A DNA stretch of 64,000 nucleotides from Irpex lacteus (GCA_001986395.2 MQVO02000013.1:1-64000), one strand, 5' to 3'; numbered from the stretch's first letter, positions 35,401-49,300 are shown. Made by a program: numbers and translations. Notes: a model not told the origin generated them from the letters alone.

Positions 35401-38400
35401 GAGTCGGCGCCGCGTGTTTGCAGGGCCGTACTCGCCAGTTCGCCCGTCTCCAGTTGTCTATCGGGCACAGTGTCATTTATTGGGTAGATCGTGGTAGGTG
35501 GCGAAGGGAGAGGGGGATGCTACCGTGACCATGACTTTCCTCTCGCCGGTCCGGGTAACCGCTCGAGCACGTTACGTCATCGATTGCTGTCCTGGGCCTC
35601 TCTCTCGACGCCCACCACCGAATCAGGCGAGCCACCTCTTTCCACGCAGTTCGACACTGTAGGCAGTTGACTCGACGAGAAGTCTCAGTGTCGGCAATAT
35701 GAACGTACCATTTGTGGACAAGCAGGCCCCAACGACCTCGCCGCGATCTCATTCACATGGTGAGTAGTACACTGGACTGTGCATACATTCACGAACTAAT
35801 ACTGCTCTCCCTGGCAGCTGGCCAGTAAGGCGTCTTCGTCGTTATGTGCGGTCCTATCTACACGAAATCTTCGTGAGTGTCCTGTACCACCGAATGATTG
35901 GCTTCTTAGGGACGAGGATGTGAACATGTTCGGTCTGGGTTTACTCGGTGCGTGCTATCCTACTTTATAAATGCGCTATCTGACGTGCCAGCATCCTCCC
36001 CCTAGGTCGACACGCGACGTATATATGCTGCCACATACCCTGAAAAGAACCACGCCGCTCTTATTTCGAGCCCTCAACAAACATTTCGTGAGCCGTCCGA
36101 ACGACCAACACGCTCGCATAGAGGGAATCGAGTTCATGGGATCGGTCTACGTCGAGCCCTGTCGCCTTGCGGGATCGCTCAACCACGGTCTCAGTATTCA
36201 TTCTCCTGGACGACACCCACAGAAATGATCTCACTGGCTCGACGCGCAAAAGGAATGTAACACGCAAGACACCTTCTGAATCGTGTACACCAATACTCCT
36301 ACCGACGCACTCCAGCATTGAGGCGTACCAAAAGGCCGCTGTGAGACCCCAAGGGCCCTTAACGTACCCTCCCCTCTTACGACGGAACGCTAACTGGTGC
36401 ATATTGTCCGGAGTGGAGCAAGTTTATGGTCCGTAAACAAAGCTTTCTCATTCTTAGTAGAGCTAACAAACGACCGTGAAGATGGCTTCATAAGGTATAT
36501 GCGGCTTACGCGATTACATGTGCAGGTTATATGCGTCGCCGTGTCTACACTCGTTATTCACCTTTAACAGACTTGCGAGACTGCAAGAACTTGATATCGT
36601 CTCCGAACTCGTTCGAGAACGTCATGGGCGGCGCAACAATGAAGTTTTGAGCTCAGCCCTCATGCGCGTATCGTGGTTCAGATAGACGTTGGCATCCCCA
36701 GACTCGTTCGCGAGAACGTGTGTTCAGTGGTTCGTCGCGTGATTCGTCCGTGAACCGACGGAATGAACTCGTAGATCTCTGACGGTCACGAAGGATGCAT
36801 AGCCATGGCCTGGGACGTAGTGGACCATTGAGATCTGGTTGGCACTGGCACACGGTACTGCGTTGGAAGATTAGGTTGGACAGGCGACTGGGACACGCAT
36901 TGTCAACTTCCAAGGAATCCATGCGTTGCGCACATGCTGTGTCCGTGGCAATAAGACTTTCGTCGTTTCCTCTCGAGGGTAGCTATTAGGCCGCACCTTG
37001 TACTGCAGTACCAGTACATAGGTGGGCATAGGTGGGCAATCTGTATCAAGAGAAACACGAGAAAATATATTTTGTATCATCTACCACGTACATGAGGACG
37101 GGAGTACACTAACATGCAACTCGGCGTCATCGAACGCAGCTCGATGGAGCCACCGAGGCGTACAAGAACCAGACATATTAATTGGCAAACACACAGTCAG
37201 CCACGATGGCACTATCTTTAAGGAACCAAGAATCGCTAGTGGCTCTATGGATGGACAACGTAGTCTTGTACCACAGTGGCCGAGTTGTATTTAGAGGGCA
37301 AAGGCGGTCGACGAGAGTTGTATGCGCGGGACTCAGGACGTCTTGTGTGGCTGGGGCTAGATTAGGTATTGTCGGTCTTGGTCATTCTGAACATTACGTA
37401 GCGAGCGCGACAGTGCTCACTCCGTTTAGTCTCAAAAATGGCTACTTGCGGTGACGGTAGAGCAAAAATAGTGCTGCGGGTCACCCACGTGAGGACAAGG
37501 ACGTCAGCGAGATGGGACTTGAGACTTTGAACGGCACTCACAGATTCAAAGTCCTCCTGTATCGTTCGTGCATCTATCTCTACACTGTCAACGGCACACT
37601 AGCCCGCGTTCATCCATCCTGAAGTAACTCGCGTCGACAGCTTAGATAAGACGTCGAGAGGTCGACATTACAGGCTCACACCGAGCTGAGAGTATCCGTT
37701 AGGCAAGGAATGAAAGTTTTCGTCGAGAGCTGGTATTACCGCTGATAGGAGGTCGGGTAACGTTCATCAATTGGGAGGATGGTCGGTCGTCTGAGGGGGA
37801 CATAGACTGTACTAGGGAAACTGGTCAATAACTAGCCTGTGGAAGCACGTACCGTAAACGTGAATGCACTGGGGGGTCGTACTCCGTGTGCAAACTCACC
37901 ACAAGGTGCGACGCCCACGCAAGCTTCAAATGCGAAGCAGAAGGCAGCTGATAATGAATGAGACGTTCGTGAGCGTGCGCGATTCAGAGAGGATAGAGTA
38001 CGCACCTAGAAGCCGTTTACCTCTCCGAGATCCTTCTCAGACATCTTCGATGTCGACTTACGACGTGATCGTACATTATACGGAGGTGCCTATAGCGCAT
38101 AGCACGCCGCTTGGGATTGAGACGGGGATCCGGAGGCGACGAGAGTGCACGTCGAAGTCGTTCCAGGCCATGGGCTGTGTAGTATGTTGTTTGCTCGTCT
38201 TCAAATTAATCGGTCGTCCATGGCCCAGGACCAGTGATTGGACGTCCTTACAACTACCGGGTCAGCGTGAGGGCGGAGTAGAGGGCATTGAAGTGAGAGG
38301 TAGGAAGTAGGAGAAAGAGGAGGACGAGAAAGAGACAGAGGACTCGGAGAGGTCGATCGAGACGCCGGTTCGTCTTGCTCGCCTTTCCTTGACCGTCGCG

Positions 38401-38850
38401 TTCATCTTCCTTTCGTACAACACATCTTCCGGACGACATGTCAGCAAATCCCTCAAAAGCCCTGTGTTTTAAAAACGCGACATGAAGTCAGGTTAAGTGC
38501 AAGTTGAATGGCTAGGCTATCTCGTTCAGGTCTCGTTCGGTGAGCAGTCTACTCATGATCACTCGACTGTACACACTGCCAATGAATCAAGTACGACGCT
38601 TACTTATATCGACTGCCATCGTTATAGTGCGCATCTAGCATTCGCAACTTCGCGGATGTGCACGATATCCTATACGCTATAGGCGAATGCGAACGAGTCA
38701 TCAGTGTAGCGAGGGATTGGAAGCGAGGAGGAGGCTGCTCAGAGGTTACGGGATTATTAACATGGGCTGTAGGATATACCTCGGTGCGTGCCGTTTACTC
38801 TTGAGATGTACTATCTCGACTCTGACTCATAATACTCTTCTCTCGACAGG
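35401..38850. other. Unit 2 spacer, no supported gene
   Basis: Landmarks at 35,470 (GTGTCATTTATTGGG), near 36,491 (AAGGTATATGC) and near 37,063 (GAAAATATATTTTG) align with the unit 1 and 3 spacers. No open frame looks like a conserved protein. Confidence 0.5.
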
Positions 38851-39600
38851 CTCTGCTTAGCTTGAACCGTGAATCCTGCTGTCGCATGGCCTTCTGAGAG
38901 CTCTGTTACCCCTACTGCGACGAACCTATTCATTTTCCTATGCCTTTATCGCCTCAATAACACGCTTCGATGCTGCGTAGTACACTGGATTTACTGCCAG
39001 CACCAGCAGATATACGGGACGCCAGCGCGTTTGTACGGGTGGCATCGAGGGTCGTTACAGGCGGGCAGTGCGACCGCCAACACCACCCTCCGCCTAGTGC
39101 AGTCGTTCATATGGTATGTTCGTCGCTCTTGATATGTTCAATCGAGGTACTTATCTTGAGAGGTTTAATGTTCTAATCCCTGTTCTAGTTTGCGACGACG
39201 TGAACCGACACCTCGAATGGGCAACCCTAGCATTCGCCACGCCATAATGGCGCTACGGGTTACCGAGAAGGTCTTGCACAGGGACTCCTACCTCTCGGTG
39301 AGTGTTCGTAGGTGCGTACGCCCATGATAAATGATAAGTATATTCACGCCCATGACGCGAAGCAGGAACACAACGTTCAAACCTCTTCAGATTGAATAGC
39401 ACAATCACCACCCCGCCCCAACGACTCCAGTCTTCATAGTGAGTATCGCGCTTCGTGTTTCTGTCCACACCGATCTAATCGCTGGTTGAACAGCGGCAGA
39501 TCATTGACATACGTAGGAGACGTCAAGGCACGATGCTACTGACGCTGGGACGCTGTGCAGACACTTCCTGATCTCCACAGCTGAACGCTCGTGCATCGTG
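38850..39600 (+). pseudogene. Relic of a spliced gene upstream of DUF6535 copy 2
   Basis: Well-formed introns on + can be seen: GTATGT...TTCTAATCC...TTCTAG ending just before 39188, GTGAGT near 39,299, and GTGAGTATC...ATCTAATC...GAACAG ending near 39,494. The sequence around them (ITRFDAA and following) is broken by stops in every frame. Unit 3 has the same introns and a related TRFDAA segment near 49,490. Product unknown; likely dead. Confidence 0.4.
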
Positions 39601-39858
39601 CCATTCATCGTCGTGCTCTCAAGGCCCTGCTGTCAAGATGGGATGGATGTGAGCAACACAGTCGACATCGTACAACAACTGGTAATTCTGAGGCACAATA
39701 CCTATACAAAATACAACGTATTACGGCGCGTAAAGCAAAGTACAAGCATCCATGACAGCTGCCAATCCATCACTGCGAAGCGCCGACGCAGCTCAATTCG
39801 AAGGCTGTCCAGCGTCCATCTATCCGCAACACGTCGTGCACCCCACGAGGCGTACTTC

Positions 39859-39865
39859 ATATAAG
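39859..39865 (+). promoter_or_regulatory. TATA box of DUF6535 copy 2
   Basis: ATATAAG about 60 nt before the 5' UTR intron. The same context (CCCCACGAGGCGT...) holds TTATATAACC at 50388-50397 in copy 3. Confidence 0.55.
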
Positions 39866-40055
39866 ACTCGCGCGTCCACGCCCCGCCTCTTTTCCCTTTA
39901 CCCCCACGTCCCAAGAACGACCGGTATGTACCTTCCCTCGACTGTTCTTTCCGCATCGAATCTGACACCGTCGCTCGTTTTCAGTGAGGATCTATTAGCC
40001 GCAGACGGAAACGCCTACGCAGAAGACGATTCTCCTACCTGGAATTTGAGCCGAT

Positions 40056-43000
40056 ATGACTGAGCCGACTGGAGGAGTGCCGATTGGAGGAGTGCCGATT
40101 GGAGGAGTGCCGATTGGAGGAGTGCCGATTGGAGGAGTGCCGACAGTGCTCGAGCCGAATGCACTAGAGCCGACGGAGGATGTGCCGACTGGACCTGTGC
40201 CGACAGTGCTCGAGCCGAACGCACGACAGCCGACTGGAGATGTGCCGACTGGAGATGTGCCGACTGGACCTGAGCCGACTGCTGTAGAGCCGACCGCAGC
40301 TGAGCTGCAAGGATCTGCGCCGACAGCGGAAGTGCCGTTGGAAGGTGTGCCACCAGGAGGTGTGCCACCTGTGCCGACCGTTGCAGAGCCGACGCAACAT
40401 GACATGATGCACGCTGCTGCTCGTGCCCCTCAGGATTCGGATGGGACTGGCCCTGCTGAGGGTGGCATCCCGCAGCAGACGCCGGGCCCTTCGAGCGAGC
40501 CTCGGTTGCAGGACAGAGCCGACCCGCCTCCGCCACAGGGCAAGGAGCCTGCGGGGACGGCCACGGACCAGGATGCGGATGCAGCCTCGAACGTGCGCTA
40601 TGTTCTCTCTGGCCAGCCGACTGGATGGGCGGCCATGGCGGCACATATGCGCGAGTACGACGAGGAGAAGGTCAAGAATACCAAGGAGGATATTGATACC
40701 TTGCTGACCTTCGTGAGTACCCACTGTCTTGCTTTGCTACGGTGTTACTTACAAATTGTCTCATAGGCTGGTTTGTTCTCTGCGGCGCTCACCGCCTTTC
40801 TCGTGGAATCATACTCCAACCTCCTCCCTGACCCTAATGCACAGACTGCCGCTGATTCAGCGCAGTCCCTTGTTGTCATGCAACAAATGTATCTCCATGC
40901 ATACAACTCATCCTCTGACCCTACCATTGCTCTTGCCCCTGCTGTCCCCCCTCCCTTCCAACCCTCTCCCAATGACATCCGAGTAAATGTCCTGTGGTTT
41001 GCATCACTCATCTTCAGTCTTATGACTGCTTCCTTTGCCATACTGGTGAAGCAGTGGCTTCGAGAGTACCTTGCAGTTGATAACCCATCTCCTCATGCTC
41101 GTCTTCGCATCCGCCACTACCGAGAGCCTGGTCTGAGGACCTGGAAGGTGTTTGAGATTGCTGCTGTCCTCCCACTCCTGCAGCAGCTTGCCCTTGCTCT
41201 TTTCTTCATAGGGCTTTGCTACTTCACTGCTGCAGTGCATGAAAGTGTCAAGGATACAACTCTTCCACTTGTTGCTGGATGGGCTTTCTGCTTCACCACT
41301 GTCACTATACTCCCATTGTTCTTCCCCCGATGTCCATACAAAATCACCTTGCTTAAAACTGTGCACATACATGTTGTGCATGCAACATGGTTTGGTGCTT
41401 TGTGGATGTATTCAAAAATATCAGATCATTGGCTTCAGAGGTGGTCACACAGAGTTCGAGCCTCTCTGCGGGAGTATCTTTCTCTGCATGATGAGAAGAG
41501 ATTTGTCACCAAGGACACCTCAGACTTGCAAATACTTGCTGAAGTGGACAGTGTCCAATCCAATGATGAACTCATTGGCACAGTCATCTTTGAGTCTCTC
41601 CAGCAAATCCATGAGCCCAAGTGGGAAGATATAGTCAAGTTTCTGTACCGCTTGATTGAGCCACGTGTACAGAGAACCAACTTGCTCTCTGAATCCTGGT
41701 ACTATGTGGACTTGAATCTGTTGACTAGACCAGCATACACTGGCATTATCAACATTCTCTGTTATCACTTTCAAGTACAGCTCAACAAGTCCAAGGGGAG
41801 CACAGAGTGGATGTCGGAGAATAATACTCCTCATGCTCTTTTCCTCTTGTTTTCTAGCAGCCATCATCAGATTCCTCCATCTGGAATAAAGCTTCTGAAG
41901 CAGCATGGTACTGACATAGTATGGGCCCTTGCAAAAAGCTGTGGACAATCTGAGGATAGACATAAAGCTTACTGTTGGCTCTTTTCCTGCACGAGTGAAA
42001 GAGCTAAGGATCGCAACTGGAGTTGGGAACTATGCCTGCAGTATTTTGAAATCATTGCAGAGAGCATTTTTCAAAGCTCTGGAGAAACATGTCCTTCTAT
42101 GCCCTTCTCACTGCAAGGAGACATGACATCTTGGCCTTGGAGTGCTTGGAATGACAACCATTTCTGGGATCGTCATTTATGTTATGCTGCTATGAAGTTT
42201 TTATCAGGTCCTATTACTGCAATATTGCAAGACACAGAGCCCACTGCTAGTAACAACTACAGTCCAAAGACTGACCTAGAACTAGCATCTGTTGCAAATC
42301 AGGGAGACAGAAACTTCTGCATTGTTGGTGCTCTGGTTAGCATGTGGAACTTGGCCAATATAGCAAAATACTCATATAACCTCAAGTCATTAACATCTGT
42401 AATCAAGAGCTGTCTCTCTCAACAGAATGGCACATTGGCTATCTTGCAAGCGCTTGGCCAAGTCCAGGAGTTGACGCTTATTGGTGTATGCACTGAACCT
42501 CACTACTATGAAGTGCCAAAAGGTATATTGACTCTAAAACTCTTATGATACAATTCTGACTTGGTATCAGTTGATGGACAGATGCTTCAAAACCTCATCA
42601 ATGCCCTTTCTGACCCTACTATCTTTGAGCACCGCTCTCTGGAGATCTACTCTCAGCTTACACATGCTCTCAAGATCCTATACTTTGACATCCATCTTTT
42701 TGACCAGAAGTACGCTCTCCGATATCAGGCCCAGTTCACGACACTCTTCAAGATGTTGATTCAAGTTATCTACCAGTCAACAGAAGGCTCTATTCCAGCT
42801 CAAGGACAAAAAATTGCTAGTGCTGGCTCTTCTACTGCAAGTCAGGACCATGTGCTTGCCCAATTCATCCAAGACTCTTCCACAGAGTTGCAGGCCAAGG
42901 CCAACAAGTCTTTGATAAAGGCATGCCTTGAACATATACAGAGACAAGATGTCAAGGCAGCTGATATAGGATGGAAGTATGACCGGACTCTGAAGTATGA

Positions 43001-43196
43001 GCATTGGGTCTTGACATTCAAGCCAGAGAGGACAGTCTTTGAGGATAGCTTTGTGGAGTGGCTGATGGTGCTCTACACGGCCTCTAGTAGTGATGAGGAT
43101 CAGGATGACTTGGATGAGGAGATCAATCAAAGGTTCTATAGGATCAGACAGCTTGGTCTCGTGACGAAGGTTAGAGAGAAGTACCCCATGTTATGA
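40056..43196 (+). CDS. DUF6535 membrane protein, copy 2 (about 1,012 aa)
   Basis: Exons 40056-40712, 40767-42522 and 42571-43196. Introns are 54 and 48 nt at the same places as in copy 1, and the joined frame has no stop. The N-terminus has five consecutive VPIGG-type repeats from a 15 bp minisatellite, more regular than in copies 1 and 3. The four hydrophobic segments and the C-terminal 211-codon exon are almost the same as copy 1, and the block HIQRQDVKAADIGWKYDRT in exon 3 is identical. It has its own TATA box and 5' UTR intron. This is the best candidate for an intact, expressed member of the array. Function unknown; predicted integral membrane protein with a large soluble C-terminal part. 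Confidence 0.88.
40064..40144 (+). repeat. 15 bp minisatellite in DUF6535 copy 2
   Basis: GGAGTGCCGATTGGA repeated about five times in tandem, coding VPIGG. Copies 1 and 3 have one or two units here, so repeat number differs between paralogues. Confidence 0.9.
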
Positions 43197-44758
43197 TTCT
43201 TGTAGATGGTGTAGTCATTATAAGTTGGATAAAGTGACTGGAACATGTACCAGCTTGCCCCTCTCCTTTCCTTGACTTGCCAACAATAGGGAATAGGAAC
43301 AATTATCAGGGTGCACACTGCAAACAGGCAGCGATGTAGCTAAGAACCAATCAACTCATTGAGTCCTCAGTTCACCTCCCTGTCACACTTGAGCACCATT
43401 TATGACAGCGCAGAACAGGCTCACCACTAGGTGAGACATATTGTGTGAGTGCATGCACAACCATCATCACATAGTGGACATACAGATTTAGCAGACAGAT
43501 TGACAAGTGTGCCAATATTCAAACTGGTGCATACACTGTCAGAAGGTGACTCTGGAGGGATGACAGATTAGGAAGTAGTGTAGTGATGTGTTGTAGTTAC
43601 TGTTTTGGGTTAGCTGCTCATGTTCATGTTCGGGCGAGGCTGGTTCAGCTGGTCTCTATTGACTACCACACTGTACCAGGTACGGCCTCATTTGTATTCG
43701 CATCACACAATCTATTGACTACCACGCTGCACCAGATTTACAGATTAACATATACCAAATGCAGAGTGATGGTCATGGAGGTGTGCAAGACACTCCAGAG
43801 TCCACAATGGGGCGTATGAGATTGGAAATGGTCAGTAATGGTCAAGGAGGCGTGCGAGAAGCTGAGATGACGGAACATGGCGAATTACAGATGGAAGGTT
43901 ATGAAGGACACAGTGGTTGACTCTGGTGGTTGGAATGTATTGTCAGCCTCTACAGGTGACGGACAGCATTGAAAGTAATAAACGAGACCGGAGTGGCATA
44001 ACGTAGGTTACATAACGACTCGGTACCTCACCGTGGTAAGCACTGCGTACAGTTGTGTCATGAGTCTTGTTGAGTGTAAGAGCTCTAGTCAATCCAGAAG
44101 ACCGTGACAGAAGAGCCAATATCGAGCTAACAAAGATAGCTGTACATGTTAGAGTGAGCACATACAACTGTCAAAATCAACACGATACTCACCGACAACC
44201 GTAGCACTCTACCAGATTGTTCCATACCCTCATCGTCTCGCGACTCTTATGTAGTAGATGTTCATGAGAGCAAACACGATGGCACTGCTTGACATCGAAG
44301 TATTAAGTCATAGTGAGATAGAACAGTATTTTCAGGTTCTTATCGCTGGGTGAACTTGACTGATTACCGGTGCTTGTTTTCGCAATACTTGGCATCCAAG
44401 ATGCTTCGTGTGGTCTATCAAGCGTGGACAGGACAACTGGATAGTCGTCAGCCAGCGATCTGAGGTAAGGCAGTTTTGAGACGGGTCAATGCGAGAGAGC
44501 GGCTGACCTGGAGGGCGGCTTGTGCGTCGGGGAAGAGCAATGGTTGAGGAGGCGTGGGGGATATCGCAGCAATGACGACGGAGTGTTGGTAATACTAAGG
44601 GAAGTTCATGAACGAGGAACCCGGTGGCTGGCTACCCTTGGAGTGCCTTGTCCGCCTCTGCAGCGGCTGTGACAATGTGGGGTGTGACTGGAACTAGGAA
44701 ACGAGAGTGGAGGATAGCATTTTGACATGATAACTCACTGTAGTACCATATAATAAGG
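43197..44758. other. Unit 2 tail, no supported gene
   Basis: Starts with the conserved 3' UTR-like block (CTCTCCTTTCCTTGAC near 43,262). Later sequence around 43,985-44,270 matches the tail of unit 3 at 60,715-60,735 and 62,065-62,330. No coding frame supported. Confidence 0.5.
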
Positions 44759-44799
44759 AAAGCTGGTTTCGAGAGGATGGGTTGAATGTCAGCATGCAC

Positions 44800-46060
44800 G
44801 CCGGGTACTACAAAGTTGGAGCAGATGATACTGGCAGTACTCACCGAGACACAGAGAAACACTCCTAGCCTATCATAGCCTTTACCAGTTCGCAATCCCG
44901 GAAGGAAACCGTTGCATAAAAGCTTGCATGCAAGACGTATGCACGTCGCTTTGCAGTCGCAGAGGTGTGGTAACGGATGTGCCAGTGCGTCCTGAGGTTG
45001 TCGGATTATTGCAGTTTAATTTTCGTCAAGTAGCCTGTTACTTGCTCGTCCGAAAAGCGTCGGTAAGTGAGGAACGAGACCAGAGAGTAACATATCAAGA
45101 CGAGAGTTGACCGCAGGAAGCATCGTGTACGGTCGCGCGAGGTGCGCGTATTCGGAGCTGTAGCTAGCTATCTAAGAGAGTGAACTGGTATGGAGGACAT
45201 TCGTTAGCTTGCACGGGTACTATAGGCAGACAACCAGATACTCACAGAGAACCCGTTTTCCTCTCCCAGACACATCCTAGACTCTAGCGTTTCACGATAC
45301 GCAAGTATGAAAATCGTGCATAGCACACGAGCGACCTCGTTAGGCTGGCAGTGGGTAGGTTTCGACGCGTCTCTGAAGGCCGTGACTGTCCGTTTGACTA
45401 TCTTAAGCGCACAGTGTTGCAGTTGAGATAACAGCAACAAGAACGGGAGAGGGGAAGGACGTGGGGCTCTGGCTCTAGCTCGACGCGCGAGAGAGCTCAA
45501 ACTGGTGGTGGTGAACGAACCACAGGCTGAAGGTGTTGAACGAACCACAGGCTGACTGGTGTTGAACTAACTCCAGGCTGAATGGTGGTGAACTAGCCAC
45601 AGGCTGACTGGTGTTGAACGTACCACATGCAGATGATGTACTCACCGAGAAACCGTGCAGCTCCCCTGGCCCATCGATTCGCAACACGAGAAAAGAAACC
45701 GTTAGAGAGGAGCGTGCGTACAAAATCTGTGTGTTGCCCTGTCACCGAGGTAGTGTAGTGGTTATGAGCCTGAGGTTGTCGTGCCGTCAAGTTGCTTGCT
45801 TGTCCCCGTTGGAAATGAGACCGGAGGGTAAAGTATCAACACCAGAGCTCACAGTACGGTCGCACTAGGTGTGCTCGCCGCCTAGTACAACGTCTAGCTC
45901 GACGTGTAAGAGAGCTGATATTGAGCAAGAATGTCACGTCGTTAGCATGTCCGAAGAACACAGGCAAGCGACATAATACTCACCGAGACACCACTTTACT
46001 CTTCTAGACATCTCTCAGTCTCCATTACTTCTCGGTACACAGGCACGCCAGTCACGTGTA
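44800..46060 (-). repeat. Exon-like module array of unit 3 (four modules)
   Basis: Donor-like ACTCAC sites at 44839, 45240, 45640 and 45978 (spacing 401, 400, 338 bp). The module at 45,240 keeps a long open minus-strand frame through AYRETLESRMCLGEENGFS, and the one at 45,640 reads NGFFSRVANRWARGAARFLGE, so these may be the least decayed copies. Confidence 0.5.
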
Positions 46061-49000
46061 TCACATCGAGGCGAAGAGGCATCGACGCCGCGTATCTGGA
46101 AGTCATTGCAGGGCCGTAGTCGCCAGTTCGCCGGTCTCCAGTTGTCTATGGGTCACCGTGTCATTTATTGGGTGTGAGTTCGATCGTGGTGGATGACAAG
46201 GGAGAGGGGAAAGACAACAGCGGGATGAGCGACGTCGATCTCGGTCCGTTGGACCGATTGAGCGCGTGACGTCATCGGTTGCTGTCCTCTCTCTCGACGT
46301 CCACCACAGACTCGGACTGGCATCTCAAGTTGCGCACTCTGGCCCGTACGGTATGCTGTGAACGCCCCGCTCGTCGACAGCAAGCTCCAGCGACCCTCGA
46401 CGCGACCTCTCTTTGCTGAACAGCGCACGAAGCAAATCCATGATCGGTGGAGCCTTACCTGCGCGAATGCTTTGCCTGTGCACTGGAACAACGAGCGGTT
46501 GTCGTAGGGGACCAGGATGCGAGCATCCTGACCGAGCTTAGGTGGCGGGACTTCGTACGGTGTGTGCAAATTTACTATATAGGTGCGCTACATGACGCGT
46601 CAGCACCCTCCCTATAGGTCGCCCTGCGACGTACGCATGCTAGCTTATGTCCTTATAAGACCCCCATCGCCCTTGCCTCGAGTCTCCAACCTTTCCTGAG
46701 CCGTCTCCACCCGCAGACGTCCGGACGACCAACGCCCTCGCATGGAGGACATCGAGCTCATGATATCGACAGATGGTGTCGCACCCCGGCCTTTCGCGGG
46801 GCCGTTCAGTTCCCCCGCATCCATCCTTCCCTACGACATTCACAACGAATCACGAAAATGATCTCACTGGCTCGGCGCGCGAAGCTATGCAACGCGCAAA
46901 ACACCCTTCTGAAGCTTGCTCACCACCACTGCGCACAGCGTCCAGGAGAACATCTCACGACGGCACACCAATTGCTGTGTGTTGTCCGTGTTGGAGAAAG
47001 CTACGGTGCGTACGCAAATTAATCCTATCATTGAGGGGAGTTAACAAACAACCTTACAGCTCCCTCAATGAGGTATATGCACTTACGAGAGTCAAGGAAT
47101 AGTTTATATGCGTCGTTCTTGTTGTCAATCAACCATGAAGGGGCTCGCGCAACTGCCAAAAGTCCGTATTGCAGCGTCGTTGTAGTCCCCGAACTCGTCC
47201 GAGAACGGGACGAGCGGCAGAACCATGAAGTTTTGAATATAGGTGCATATCATATTTTCACATATCTCGGTTAACGTTGGCATCTCCGGACTCGTTCGCA
47301 GGAACGAAGACGATGGCGAGTGCATTATCTTCGCGCATGGACGTGCTAGAGGTTCTAGCTCACGCAGCCGTGTGTTCACCATTTTGGAGGGTCGGAGGTA
47401 GGGCGTGTTATCAGCACGTCTATCGTCGGGGGCAATCGGAGGGTATCGTAATCTGCAGACGTGTCGAGGTAGAGACCTACGATGCGTGTGTCGTTTTCTC
47501 TGGAGGGTAACTTAGTAGACTACCTTTCGCAGCACAGTACATGGGTGGAAAATCTGTATCGAGAGTTCGGGATGGAAGAAATATATTTCGTCCTATCTAC
47601 ATATCTGTAGGATACTGGGAAGTATCGATGAGAGCTTCGTCGAAAGGGGATCGCGAAAAGGCACGTCGGCGCACCGCGAGTCGTTCTGACGGTGGCTTAA
47701 TGGAAGTCGTCTAAGCATTCGTCCACGTTCGTCTAGCCCCGCGTTTGGGGCTATTAGTCGACGAACGCCGTCTGAGGTCACACGGCGTACACTCGTCTCT
47801 CCCGAGTCGTACTCGTGCGTACCTTATCGTAATTCGAGGATTGACGTCGAATGTTGGGTCGGATGCCCTCGTTCTTAGTCGACCTCGATGGCACGTGTAC
47901 TTGGTGAACTCGAAGGCGTTTCTCCCTTTTGATGGGGGGGGGGGGTGATGCTTGTTTGTGGCGAGAGCGAGCGAGAGGGAGGGCAGTGGACTATGCGGAG
48001 GTAAACAGTGAAGATTAGAGAATACGAGGCTTCACATGGCACTCACAAGATCCAAGTCCTCTTGTAAATTTGCGTTTCGCCCACAGTCCAATGGCCCTAG
48101 TCCATTCAACCTGGAGCACGCGACGTCGACGACGCAGCATCGAGAGATCGATCGTGCTAAGAGTGTCCGACGGGAGTAGAGAAAGTATCTTTGTCATTTC
48201 CGCTGAACACGACGGCAATTGCAACGACTGATTGAAGAGCAGGCAGGGGGGTTACTTTCAGCTTCAGAACGACCGACTTGTCGAGGGTAGAGTCATAGTG
48301 ACGGCGGTAGCAGCTCGAAGGGTATGCGAGAAGCTAAACATGGTGGAGCTTGTCGATTGTGAGCGAGGGGTATCGAGTATTCATGGGTGGAGGACGGGAG
48401 CAGTGCTCTGAGGTCGTTGGGGATGCATGGACTCGGAATTGATAGCTGTAGTAGAAAATGTCAGAAACGAGTCTGTTGGGATGGCGTACCGTAAAATGAA
48501 TACACTGGGCAGTCATACTCCGCGTAAGGTCTCACCATAACGTGCAACGTGCACGCAAGCTCCACATATGCGGAGCATAATGCCACTGCTAGTGCACAAG
48601 AACGCTAGTGAGCGTGCGCGATATAGACAGAGGGTAGGACACGCACCTAGAGACCGTGAAACTCTTTGACATCCTTCTCAGTCTTCAACGACGTCGACTC
48701 GCAACGGGGTGCTACGGAGATGCATACAACGAGACGTTGTGTGTCTTGCTGGCCACCGCTTCAATTATCTTCATCTTTGGCGGTCGACCGCGAAGTGCAG
48801 CGCAGTGGTTCAAACATCCCTTGTGACGTTCGACTGTAGCAAAGGGTGAGAGGGAGAGCAGAGAAGAGAGGACGGACGAAGCGCCGGATCCTCTCAGCTG
48901 GTTGAGCGGTCTTTCCTTTCTACCATCTTCACCGCTGCGTACACTTCACTCCAAGCTCAGGTTATAGACAGCATGACAGTCAATTGCGACGACACTCTTC

Positions 49001-49300
49001 AGAGGGGATTCAGTCAAGAAATAATTCAGTCAAGAAATAGGAGCGCAACGTGAGGTCGAATGGCCAGGTTACTTATGTCGTCCAGGTCTCGTTCGGTGAG
49101 TGGTCTACTTACTCGACTGTACACACCGTTGAACTGAAACACTTATGTTGTCGACGTCCACTATTGTTATAGTACGCATCAACGACTTCACGACTTTCCA
49201 CGGTATTCTGTACGCGAATGCGAACGCGCTCGCCAGTACACAGAGGAATTCGAAGCGAGAAGCAGGCTGTTAAGAGGTCGCGGGACCGTTGACCCATGTA
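46061..49300. other. Unit 3 spacer, no supported gene
   Basis: Landmarks at 46,158, 47,070 and 47,578 align with the other units. A run of 11 G lies near 47,936-47,946. No supported gene. Confidence 0.5.

Larger units (their letters stand above)
33913..44758. repeat. Tandem unit 2 (about 10.8 kb)
   Basis: Same order as unit 1: module array (34.3-35.3 kb), spacer, DUF6535 copy 2 (40,056-43,196), tail. Spacer similarity to the other units is patchy and clearly lower than in the coding exons. Confidence 0.7.

Noticed and set aside
23800..46060. Module arrays as CRISPR or centromeric satellite
   Set aside because: Units are 310-400 bp, diverged, alternate between two types and carry splice-donor-like ends; this does not fit CRISPR and is too short and too exon-like for a simple satellite claim.
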